Below are positions 16,374 to 23,700 of a DNA stretch of 40,763 nucleotides, piece after piece. Made by a program: the position numbers and the translations under genes. The notes below the pieces were generated by a model. It saw only the letters and a list, made by a program, of their open reading frames with translations. It made no database searches and had not been told where the DNA came from. This DNA is from DATDCV01 sp036524155 (GTDB lineage Bacteria > Verrucomicrobiota > Verrucomicrobiia > Limisphaerales > UBA8199). Every line of letters begins with the position of its first letter. The stretch's first letter is position 1. The DNA is taken from the NCBI GenBank assembly GCA_036524155.1, contig DATDCV010000137.1, positions 1-40,763 on the forward strand, given 5' to 3'.

Positions 16374-16877
16374 ATGAAAGCCACCCTGCAAGTTTTGATC
16401 CTGGCACTGCTTGTCTCTTCGGCCTGGGCTGCGTCGATAGAAGGTGAGATCAAATTTACTTTGGTCAAGCCGGGTTCGAGAGCCGCCTTTACCCGGGAGT
16501 TTGGCGATGATGTGAAGGCCAGGTGTGATTGGAAAGTGATGAATCTCTCAGGCAGGGAGACCTTTTTTGCGGGAATCTCCGTCAAGAACACTGGCTCAAA
16601 CACGTTGTGGTTCTTGTATTCAGTCGCGTTTTTCGACCGGGACGCAAAACTGGTTGGCGCGGCGTCAATGCCACTGCTTCTGGATGAAGGTTTGCTGCCA
16701 GGAAAAACCCGGTCTCACCCCTGCATTGTCCACCTGCCGCCTGGCCGGTACCAGGATATCGCATCCTATCAGGCGGTTCTTTACGAATTGGACGAGCCCC
16801 TGAGCCGCGGACGAAAAAAGCCGATTCAACTCGAGGATCCAGAGACCATCTCACCCGAGATTCGGACTAATCGCTGA
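16374..16877 (+). CDS. Secreted hypothetical protein
   Basis: A 167-residue protein with signal peptide MKATLQVLILALLVSSAWAA. The mature part is beta-rich (WKVMNLSGRETFFAGISVKN, FLYSVAFFDRDAKLVGAAS), resembling FxLYD-like or immunoglobulin-like domains that describe ligand-free beta sandwiches. No catalytic residues are recognisable. It is probably periplasmic. No family can be named with confidence. Confidence 0.68.
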   Translation: MKATLQVLILALLVSSAWAASIEGEIKFTLVKPGSRAAFTREFGDDVKARCDWKVMNLSGRETFFAGISVKNTGSNTLWFLYSVAFFDRDAKLVGAASMPLLLDEGLLPGKTRSHPCIVHLPPGRYQDIASYQAVLYELDEPLSRGRKKPIQLEDPETISPEIRTNR

Positions 16878-16946
16878 CCTGACGGATGGACGGACGGCGG
16901 AGTGGCTGCGCCTCGGTGAATTCCTGTTGGTCGGGCGAGTCATTGG

Positions 16947-17642
16947 TCATAGGCCGGCACGGGCTCGGGCGAGCCCGAGAAATGTTTCTTTCAATTCGGG
17001 GCCGAGGATCAACCCGGGAGGATCGGATTTCAGGAACAGGACGCCATCGATGTCCTGCAATTGAGGAAAAATGCGAGTCGGATCGAGCCCGTCAACCGCG
17101 TCCACTATCTCCTGAAAGGACAGTTTTCGCCGGGCGACGAACAGCACCGTGAGCACCGCGCCGCACCACGGGACATCAAGGCGGCGAAGCCGGACGCTCT
17201 TTCGCCATAAATTCAGGGCATACACCACCACTCTCGGCCCGAAATAGAGACAGTCGGTGATCATCTTGGCGCCGGTTTGAATGGTTTTCGGTGCCAGCGG
17301 ATTGACCGTCGAGCCCATGCCAACACCCGGCAGGTAGAAGTTGACCACCGTGCCGGAGGCGGTTCCGGTGGTGACCTCGTATTCGGATAGATACTCGCGG
17401 GAGGTCCGGGCGTTCCCCCAAAACAAGAGCGGAATCACAACAAGCCCCGCGACGGACAAGAGCCAGTGGTGATACCCCAGCCACGGCCCGAGCACGAACA
17501 GCGAGACCATATACATCAACGCCCAGGTCAGGACCAGCACCGCCACCCCGGCGAGGAAAACGGCGACTGCGCCGAGCAGACTCATGATGGCCTGCGTCCG
17601 CGCCCATTTCCCAAGCCACCCAGTCACAAGTTCCTGGTTCAT
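16947..17642 (-). CDS. Hypothetical membrane protein
   Basis: About 231 residues from ATG 17642 (MNQELVTGWLGKWARTQAIMSL); an earlier start at 17687 adds 15 doubtful residues. Three or four hydrophobic segments occupy the N-terminal half (LLGAVAVFLAGVAVLVLTWALMYMV, LLSVAGLVVIPLLFW). The C-terminal half contains a helical LSFQEIVDAVDGLDPTRIFPQLQDIDGV segment reminiscent of winged-helix domains. The gene ends in a GC palindrome (GGGCTC-GGGC-GAGCCC, 16961-16976) encoding the last residues. Function unknown. It runs in the same direction as the upstream HAD gene. Confidence 0.7.
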   Translation of the reverse strand: MNQELVTGWLGKWARTQAIMSLLGAVAVFLAGVAVLVLTWALMYMVSLFVLGPWLGYHHWLLSVAGLVVIPLLFWGNARTSREYLSEYEVTTGTASGTVVNFYLPGVGMGSTVNPLAPKTIQTGAKMITDCLYFGPRVVVYALNLWRKSVRLRRLDVPWCGAVLTVLFVARRKLSFQEIVDAVDGLDPTRIFPQLQDIDGVLFLKSDPPGLILGPELKETFLGLARARAGL

Positions 17643-17711
17643 GCCCGATAACCAAAGCGATTGTATCGCTGCCGCCTTAAGCAGCAATCGACATTTCTCG
17701 CCTTGCCTTCC

Positions 17712-18374
17712 TCAAGGCAGCACGCCCAGCTCATCCAGGTAATTGTGGAGGTCGGCCGCGTCCCGAAACACCCGAAAGGCTCCCGCCCGAATCAGTTCGT
17801 CCTCGCCGTAGCCGCCGCTCAGGAGGCCGACACTGAGCATGCCGGCCCGGCGAGCTGCCATCAGATCCCACACCGCGTCCCCAACCACATAGCAGTCCTT
17901 CACGTCCGCCCCGAGGCGCTCCTGGCATTCCAGGAACAGGTCCGGTTCCGGCTTGGCGCGCGCCACGTCGCCGCGCTCCACCACCACGGTGTCCTTCGTG
18001 ACCCCCAAGGCTTTGAGTGAGGAATTAATGTTAGGCCGCTGGTTGGAAGTGGCGATGCCGTGCACGATGTTGTTCCGGCGCAGGAAGCGGAAAAGCTCGA
18101 CCGCGCCTGGCAGCGGACGGGGTGTGGGCAGGAACTCCCGGAACAGCTCGCCGTGGCGCCTGTCCAGTGCTTGCAGACGCGGCATCGAGATGGTGCGTCC
18201 CAACTCGCGCATGACGGCCCGCTTGAACAGCCCGCCGCTCATGCCCATGCGCCGGTGCAAACGCCAGCCGTCGATCGGCAACCCCGCTTCCGCGAAGGCC
18301 AACTGCCACGCCAGCACATGCGCATACACGGAGTCCACCAACGTCCCGTCCAAGTCAAAAATCAGCGCTTTCAT
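17712..18374 (-). CDS. HAD-superfamily phosphatase, phosphoglycolate phosphatase-like
   Basis: A 220-residue cytoplasmic hydrolase. Motif I DLDGTLVDS supplies nucleophile D7 and D9. Motif II lies in GIATSNQ (~107-112). Motif III is the lysine of AKPEPDLF, and motif IV is GDAVWDLMAARRAGM. An alpha-helical cap between motifs I and II (~17-85) marks subfamily I, as in Gph and beta-phosphoglucomutase. The actual substrate, a phosphomonoester, is undetermined. The start MKALIFDLDGT is unambiguous. It is 69 nt upstream of the membrane-protein gene. Confidence 0.92.
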   Translation of the reverse strand: MKALIFDLDGTLVDSVYAHVLAWQLAFAEAGLPIDGWRLHRRMGMSGGLFKRAVMRELGRTISMPRLQALDRRHGELFREFLPTPRPLPGAVELFRFLRRNNIVHGIATSNQRPNINSSLKALGVTKDTVVVERGDVARAKPEPDLFLECQERLGADVKDCYVVGDAVWDLMAARRAGMLSVGLLSGGYGEDELIRAGAFRVFRDAADLHNYLDELGVLP

Positions 18375-18420
18375 CAGGCGTCACAGTAGGCCATCCCGGC
18401 TGGCTTACCAACCGGTTTTA

Positions 18421-18534
18421 GGGGTGTCGCCTCAGTCTTGGGTCGGAGCGCCGATTTCGAATCGGCTTAAGCGAGCGGACGGCCTCCTGTAAGCCGAGTA
18501 CAACTCGGCGCTCCGACCCAGGACGGAGGGGGGT
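18421..18534. repeat. Dispersed palindromic element, copy 2 (inverted relative to copy 1)
   Basis: The ends CTCAGTCTTGGGTCGGAGCG and, inverted, CGCTCCGACCCAGGACGGAG mirror each other. Inner hairpins GCCGATTTCGAATCGGC and GCCGAGTACAACTCGGC are also present. The reverse complement aligns with 3061-3174 over its full length. It sits between a minus-strand and a plus-strand gene. Confidence 0.85.
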
Positions 18535-18592
18535 ACTTTCAGGGTGACTCTCATTCTTGACTCAGGTCCGGCGATCTCCATGATCTCCTGGT

Positions 18593-19363
18593 ATGGTTCC
18601 AAACACTCCGTCCGCGCCAGCTCCGCTTTCGGCTCCGTCCACGCCGCTCCCCCCTCCGAAGAAAACCCGGTGGTTGCTTTACGGCTGCGGGACGTTGATT
18701 GCCTTGTTGCTGCTTATGGTGGTGACCGTTTTTGTCACTATCTGGTGGATCCAGCGCCCGATTAAACCGGTCGTCCTGTCCGCCTCGGAAAAAGCGACCG
18801 TCGACCAAAAGATCCAGCGGCTCAGCGGCGGGGCCGATGCTGCGCCATCGCCAGCAGCTTCGAGCGGATCCGTTTCCACGCTTGAGATGCCAGCAACGTC
18901 CGTCCCTAACAGTACAGCAACCGCCCATACTACTGCAAAATCGGACCAGGATCGAACCTATGTGCCGGGCTCAAAAACGTTTAAGTTGACTGAACGGGAA
19001 ATCAACGGGCTTTTGAACGCCAACACCGACTTGGGAAAGTCCGTCCGATTAGAGTTCGCAAGCGACGCCATCAACGCTTACCTGGTTGTGCCCATCCCGC
19101 AAGACTTCCCGATCGGCGGCGGCAAGATGTTCCGCGCGCGTGGCCGGTTCCGTCTTTCGCTGGGCAACGGCGGGGCGCCCTATGCGATACTCGAGGATGT
19201 CACGGTCTTCGGGTTGAGCCTGCCGAAGGCCTGGCTAGCTGGCTTGAAAGGAGAAAACCTCCTGGGCCAGGCCGTGGGCGACCGAAACGGATCCCCGGTT
19301 TTGCGGGGGCTCAAAAGCCTGCGAATCGAGCCTGGCGCTCTCGTGCTCGAAGTCGAAGACTAG
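18593..19363 (+). CDS. Membrane-anchored hypothetical protein
   Basis: A 256-residue protein. A proline-rich cytoplasmic head (MVPNTPSAPAPLSAPSTPLP) precedes one membrane helix at ~26-52 (WLLYGCGTLIALLLLMVVTVFVTIWWI). A low-complexity Ser/Ala/Thr linker (~80-118) leads to a C-terminal domain with FKLTEREINGLLNANTDLGKSVRLEF and FRARGRFRLSLGNGGAPYAILEDVTVFG. This beta-rich pattern resembles the LmeA/AsmA-like small domains seen in other Verrucomicrobiota. Probably periplasmic. Function unknown. No partner gene overlaps it. Confidence 0.7.
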   Translation: MVPNTPSAPAPLSAPSTPLPPPKKTRWLLYGCGTLIALLLLMVVTVFVTIWWIQRPIKPVVLSASEKATVDQKIQRLSGGADAAPSPAASSGSVSTLEMPATSVPNSTATAHTTAKSDQDRTYVPGSKTFKLTEREINGLLNANTDLGKSVRLEFASDAINAYLVVPIPQDFPIGGGKMFRARGRFRLSLGNGGAPYAILEDVTVFGLSLPKAWLAGLKGENLLGQAVGDRNGSPVLRGLKSLRIEPGALVLEVED

Positions 19364-19451
19364 CCGCGGAGAAGTCCCGTCGGCCCATGCCGACGGCCGG
19401 CGATCGCGATACGCAAATTGTCAAACCCCAACAACGCAGACCAAACCGCGT

Positions 19452-20273
19452 ATGCGGAGGAAGTCACAACTGAACCGGCGTGATTGGTTGCGTCTGGGTG
19501 CGGGGACACTGCTGACGGCCGGCTTCTGGCCCGGCTGCGCGCGTTGGGGACATGATGGCAGCGCGGGTGCCTTCCGATTCATTGCGATCAACGATACCCA
19601 TTTTCATACTGCTCGTTGCGCGGCGTGGTTCGAGCGGGTGTGCGCCAGTATTCGCTCCCACAATCCAAGGCCGGAGTTTTGCCTGATAGTCGGTGACCTG
19701 GTCGAGAACGGCACCCAGGCGGAACTCGGGCCGATGCGGAATTTTCTGCGCTCGCTGGGGATGGATTATTTTGCGGTGATCGGCAACCACGATTATGTCT
19801 CCGATACTGACCGCTCGGCCTGGAACGAACTGTTCCCGGACAGCCTGAACTACAGCTTCGAGCACAGGGGCTGGCAATTCGTCGGCCTGGATTCAACGCA
19901 GGGCCGGGCCTGGCAGCAAACGCGCATCCAGACCCCCACCTTAAAATGGCTCGACGATCGGCTGCCCAAAATGCGGCCCGCGGCTCCCACCGTGGTGTTC
20001 ACTCATTTTCCACTGGGGGCGGATGTCAGGTACCGGCCGCTCAATGCCGATGAAGTCCTCGAGCGCTTCAAGGATTTCAATCTCGTCGCCGTCCTTGACG
20101 GCCACTTCCACGGCTTCACCGAACGACACTCTGGTGGCACGGTGCTGACCACGAACCGCTGCTGCGCGATCAGCCGGGACAATCACGACGGAACATCGGA
20201 GAAAGGCTATTTCCTCTGCACCGCCGGCGATGGCCAAATCACCAGGCAATTCGTCGAGGTCAAAGCGGGTTGA
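19452..20273 (+). CDS. Calcineurin-like metallophosphoesterase, exported
   Basis: A 273-residue protein. The N-terminus LNRRDWLRLGAGTLLTAGF has the twin-arginine pattern (RRDWLRL), indicating Tat export of a folded metalloenzyme. The dinuclear metal site motifs are all present in order: NDTHFH (~47-52), GDLVENG (~77-83), GNHDYV, VVFTHFPLG and LDGHFHGF. It hydrolyses phosphoesters; the substrate is unknown. Length is normal for a single-domain member. No neighbouring gene suggests a pathway. Confidence 0.88.
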   Translation: MRRKSQLNRRDWLRLGAGTLLTAGFWPGCARWGHDGSAGAFRFIAINDTHFHTARCAAWFERVCASIRSHNPRPEFCLIVGDLVENGTQAELGPMRNFLRSLGMDYFAVIGNHDYVSDTDRSAWNELFPDSLNYSFEHRGWQFVGLDSTQGRAWQQTRIQTPTLKWLDDRLPKMRPAAPTVVFTHFPLGADVRYRPLNADEVLERFKDFNLVAVLDGHFHGFTERHSGGTVLTTNRCCAISRDNHDGTSEKGYFLCTAGDGQITRQFVEVKAG

Positions 20274-20495
20274 ACGGCAGTCGCGGACGTCCGGATAGTT
20301 TCTGCCCGCCAATCCAAACCAAGCCGCAAGCAGAGCCGCACGCCCGTTCAGAAAGGACCATCGGAGCGCCCCATGAACAATCGGCTCCATCAACGGGCCT
20401 GTGCCGCTTTTCCCGTGACTCCCTCACGCCTGATCCCCTGCGAGCACGTCGGCGAAGATTTTGCCAAACGGGGCGATAAGGGCTAACACTTTGGC
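20274..20495. other. Intergenic region upstream of the pabBC fusion
   Basis: This gap of 222 bp has no supported gene; frames here have the composition of shadows. No promoter or repeat stands out. Confidence 0.4.
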
Positions 20496-22328
20496 GTGTG
20501 CTCTCAGGCCGGCAGTGCGCTACTCCATGACCCCGCGACGCAGCGGTGGCTGCGCTTTCGGCGGCTACTGGAAATCTTCGAAGCCAGGTCAATCCCTGAG
20601 GTGATGCCCTTGCTGGCCCGCGTGCAGGAGGAGGTGGAACGGAGACCATGCTTTGCCGTTGGCTTCGTATCTTACGAAGCGGCGCCAGCTTTTGATCCGG
20701 CCTTCAAAGTGGTCGCGGATCGGCACTTTCCGCTGGCGTGGTTCGGGCTTTTCGAAAAACCGGAGGTGGTCTCGGGACCTGAAACGATGCCCAAAGCTGC
20801 GGTGTGGGACTGGAGGTTCCCTGTGGGACTCAAAGAGTATGGTGCGGCGGTTCAACGCATCAAGAGCTACATCCGGACGGGCGAAACTTACCAGGTCAAC
20901 TACACGCTCCGCCTCACCGCATCTGGCTTGAGCAAACCGGCGGAGTTGTTCGCGGCCATGGTCCAGGCGCAGGGCCCGCATTACGGGGCGTTGATCGAAA
21001 CGAGCCGGTATCACATCTGCTCAGCCTCCCCCGAGCTGTTCTTCCGGCTCGAGGGAGAGGACCTCGTCTGCCGGCCCATGAAAGGCACCGCGCCGCGCGG
21101 CCTTTGGCCCGCACAGGACAGAGAAAAAGGGACTCAGACACTCTGTTCTGAGAAGAACCGGGCTGAAAATATCATGATTGTGGACATGGTGCGTAACGAC
21201 ATGGGCCAAATCGCAGACGTGGGATCCGTAGGTGTCAAGCACCTCTTTACGGCTGAGAAGTATCCGACTCTCTGGCAGATGACGAGCACGGTGACGTGCC
21301 GTACCAAGCAAAGCGTGTCTGAAATCTTTCGCGCGCTTTTCCCGGCCGCCTCCATCACCGGCGCACCCAAAGTGCGCACGATGCAAATCATTGCGGAACT
21401 CGAAACCCAACCGCGGCGGATCTACACAGGCGCGATCGGATTCATCGCCCCCGGGCGGGAGGCCCAGTTCAGCGTGGCGATTCGCACCGTGTTGGCCGAT
21501 AGGGGCACCCATAAAGGCGAGTACGGTGTCGGCGGAGGAATCGTGTGGGATTCGATTGCTGAACAGGAGTTCGAGGAGTGTCGCACGAAAGCGAAGGTTC
21601 TGGCCGCGCCGATACCCGAATTCGACCTGTTGGAAACGCTGCTTTGGACCCCCGCCGGGGGTTTCGCGCTGCGGGAAGAGCACTTGGGCCGGCTGGCTGA
21701 TTCCGCGGCGTATTTTTCGTTTCTCCTCAGTCTGGACGAGGTGCGCGAGCGTCTTGATGTTCTGGCGAGTTCGTTGCCGCGCTTGCCGCAACGCGTGCGC
21801 CTGTTGCTGAGCGCTGCCGGCGAGGTAACGCTGGAACCGCAACCGCTAGCGCTCCTTCCGCAGCCCTACCGCGTCACGTTGGCCAGGACGCCGGTGAACT
21901 CGCACGACGTTTCCCTTTACCACAAAACGACTCAGCGAGAGGTGTATGACCGGGCCTTTGCCGGACGAGGCACCTCCGCCGATGTGCTGCTTTGGAATGA
22001 ACGGCGCGAGTTGACGGAATCAACCCTCGCCAACCTGGTGGTGGAAATTGAGGGGCGCTTGCTGACGCCGCCGCTGGAATGCGGCCTGCTCCCGGGCGTT
22101 TATCGCAAGACGTTGCTGGACCAGAGGCGGGTCCGGGAGGGCATTGTCCGAGTCGAAGACCTGGCGCGGTGCGGCAGGATCTACCTGGTAAATTCTGTCC
22201 GGGGCATGCGGGAAGTGAGTTGGGATCATGCTCCTGTCGGCCGGCCGCCAGGGAACTCCCCGCACTACCAAAGGTCCGTCCGCCAAGACATTCCTCCGCA
22301 GCGGGCGCCTCACTCGGCGAGCTCGTAA
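20496..22328 (+). CDS. Aminodeoxychorismate synthase component I fused to 4-amino-4-deoxychorismate lyase (PabB-PabC)
   Basis: A 610-residue bifunctional enzyme for p-aminobenzoate, hence folate, synthesis. PabB part (~1-370): YQVNYTLRL, ASPELFFRLEGED, MKGTAPRG, KNRAENIMIVDMVRNDMG, FPAASITGAPKVRTMQII and the closing GVGGGIVWDS, all chorismate-binding-domain signatures. PabC part (~375-580): a PLP-dependent type IV fold with YHKTTQREVYDRA (catalytic lysine K477), LLWNERRELTESTLANLVV and LLPGVYRK. The usual RNDLGR reads RNDMGQ here. The start is GTG 20496; an in-frame TAA lies just upstream, so no longer form exists. The last ~35 residues (after SVRGMREV) are atypical, and the end overlaps the convergent GH16 gene by 19 nt. 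The amidotransferase PabA is not nearby. Confidence 0.93.
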   Translation: MCSQAGSALLHDPATQRWLRFRRLLEIFEARSIPEVMPLLARVQEEVERRPCFAVGFVSYEAAPAFDPAFKVVADRHFPLAWFGLFEKPEVVSGPETMPKAAVWDWRFPVGLKEYGAAVQRIKSYIRTGETYQVNYTLRLTASGLSKPAELFAAMVQAQGPHYGALIETSRYHICSASPELFFRLEGEDLVCRPMKGTAPRGLWPAQDREKGTQTLCSEKNRAENIMIVDMVRNDMGQIADVGSVGVKHLFTAEKYPTLWQMTSTVTCRTKQSVSEIFRALFPAASITGAPKVRTMQIIAELETQPRRIYTGAIGFIAPGREAQFSVAIRTVLADRGTHKGEYGVGGGIVWDSIAEQEFEECRTKAKVLAAPIPEFDLLETLLWTPAGGFALREEHLGRLADSAAYFSFLLSLDEVRERLDVLASSLPRLPQRVRLLLSAAGEVTLEPQPLALLPQPYRVTLARTPVNSHDVSLYHKTTQREVYDRAFAGRGTSADVLLWNERRELTESTLANLVVEIEGRLLTPPLECGLLPGVYRKTLLDQRRVREGIVRVEDLARCGRIYLVNSVRGMREVSWDHAPVGRPPGNSPHYQRSVRQDIPPQRAPHSASS

Positions 22329-23092
22329 ACCCGCACGTAATCCACTTCAAAGTAGTCCGGCAAATCGGCTTTCCGAATGTCACCGCCCCAGGTGCCGATT
22401 TCTTCGGTTAGCTTCAGGAACTCCGGCACCTGAGACACGCCGCCGGCCTTGCTGCGCCACACTTCCTTGCCATCGACGTAGAATACGTATTCGTCTTTCG
22501 TCCAGAGGAGCCCGTAGTCGTGAAAACCCTCCTTCAGCTCCGGTAAGGTCAATGAGTGGCCGGCGCTCTTGTGGTCTTTGCCGTAGCCGTCCCAATGAAG
22601 GTTCATGGTGATCTTACCATCGCGCCAGGGGATTTCCACGATGTCGATCTCCGTTCCGTCCCGGCCTTCGTCGCCGACGTTGCCAACTCCGCCACACATC
22701 ATCCAAAAGGCCGGCCAGTGCCCCTGCTGTGCGGGCATCTTGCACCGCGCGACGTAATAGCCGAACGCATGTTCGTATTTCCCCCGGGTGTTGACCGCTC
22801 CGCAAGTGTAGCGGTCACCGTCCTTTTTCGTGCGCAGCACCAGCTTCCCCTGGCCGTCAACATACGCATCGTCCTTGATCCAGTAGCCATCGCGGCGTTT
22901 CGAGTCGCCGAGCCGGTTCCATTTCGTCTCGTCCAGCTTCGGCCCGTCGAATTCATCGTGCCACACCAGCTTCCATTGGCTCCCCCCGGGCGCCGGCGGA
23001 AGATGGTCTTTGGCTGCATCCGAACCGGCGAAACACAGAGAAGCCCCAGCCCAGCCAGCCAGGTAAACTAAACAGGCAGTTCGTTTTAGCAT
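22310..23092 (-). CDS. Glycoside hydrolase family 16 protein (secreted)
   Basis: About 260 residues from ATG 23092, where a signal peptide begins (MLKRTACLVYLAGWAGASLC); the open frame extends 62 codons further upstream without protein-like character. GH16 features are WKLVWHDEFDGPKLDETKWN (~40-59), the catalytic GTEIDIVEIPW with E148 and E153 flanking D150 (ExDxxE), then LHWDGYG and the C-terminal EVDYVRVYEL. Members cleave beta-1,3/1,4-glucans, laminarin, agar or carrageenan; which substrate cannot be read from sequence. It acts outside the cytoplasm. It converges on and overlaps the PabB-PabC gene by 19 nt. Confidence 0.93.
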   Translation of the reverse strand: MLKRTACLVYLAGWAGASLCFAGSDAAKDHLPPAPGGSQWKLVWHDEFDGPKLDETKWNRLGDSKRRDGYWIKDDAYVDGQGKLVLRTKKDGDRYTCGAVNTRGKYEHAFGYYVARCKMPAQQGHWPAFWMMCGGVGNVGDEGRDGTEIDIVEIPWRDGKITMNLHWDGYGKDHKSAGHSLTLPELKEGFHDYGLLWTKDEYVFYVDGKEVWRSKAGGVSQVPEFLKLTEEIGTWGGDIRKADLPDYFEVDYVRVYELAE

Positions 23093-23231
23093 GATTGATT
23101 TTATCCCGCTTCCGGGCCACTGATGCAAGCAAATCAGCCTTTGTCTTGTCCTTCGCGAGCGTCCGCCCAACGGTGTCAACCGGCCTGGAGAGACTGGCAA
23201 GCGAATGCCTGCGAACCGCCGGATGTTTTCT

Positions 23232-23297
23232 ACTAAAGACTTAGTTGACAGCTCGCGGCTGAGGAAGTAGAGTGGCATCTACTAAAGAATTAATAGT
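23232..23297 (+). promoter_or_regulatory. Promoter of the blaI-type gene with two operator-like dyads
   Basis: TTGACA (23245-23250), a 17-bp spacer and TAGAGT (23268-23273) form a sigma-70-type promoter. The dyad ACTAA-AGAC-TTAGT (23232-23245) abuts the -35. A second, looser dyad ACTA...TAGT (23281-23297) covers the expected transcription start. Both share TCTACTAAAGA or CTACTAAAGA. BlaI/MecI repressors bind comparable ACTA/TAGT-type dyads around their own promoters, so autorepression is likely. Confidence 0.6.
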
Positions 23298-23310
23298 TGC
23301 ATTGCCGAAT

Positions 23311-23700
23311 ATGTCGCGAAAGAAAACCACCACGTTGACCAACGCCGAACACCGGATCATGGAGGTCATTTGGGCCAGAGGATCCGCGACCGTTGCGGAG
23401 GTGGTCGACGCGCTCGAAGGCAAGGACGCTTACACCACGATTCTGACGCTCATGCGCATCCTGAAGGCCAAAGGTTTCCTGTCGTCCCGCAAGGAAGGCC
23501 GGGCCCACGTCTTCACGCCGAGGGTCGACCGTGAGACCGCCGCCCGCAAAGCTGTCCACCTGTTGCTGTCCAAATTCTTCTCCGGCTCGCCCAGTGAGCT
23601 GGTATTGACCTTTCTGCGCGAGGAAGAACTCACGCCGGAGGAACTGGATGTAATCAAACAAAAGATCATGGAATCCGAGGACCATGAGCATGAACAGTGA
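23311..23700 (+). CDS. BlaI/MecI/CopY family transcriptional repressor
   Basis: A 129-residue regulator from ATG 23311 (MSRKKTTTLTNAEHRIMEVI). A possible GTG at 23272 lies inside the -10 box and is rejected. A winged-helix DNA-binding domain fills the first ~75 residues (LTNAEHRIMEVIWARGSATVAEV, then the recognition part YTTILTLMRILKAKGFL). A helical dimerisation tail follows (AVHLLLSKFFSGS, LREEELTPEELDVIKQKI). It presumably represses its own operon and is inactivated by cleavage triggered by the M56 protein encoded immediately downstream, whose start overlaps this gene by 17 nt. What the pair senses is unknown; no beta-lactamase gene is present. Confidence 0.92.
   Translation: MSRKKTTTLTNAEHRIMEVIWARGSATVAEVVDALEGKDAYTTILTLMRILKAKGFLSSRKEGRAHVFTPRVDRETAARKAVHLLLSKFFSGSPSELVLTFLREEELTPEELDVIKQKIMESEDHEHEQ

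Noticed and set aside
16961..16976. GGGCTC-GGGC-GAGCCC hairpin as a terminator
   Set aside because: It lies inside the coding sequence of the 16947-17642 gene (LARARA) and lacks a T-tract.
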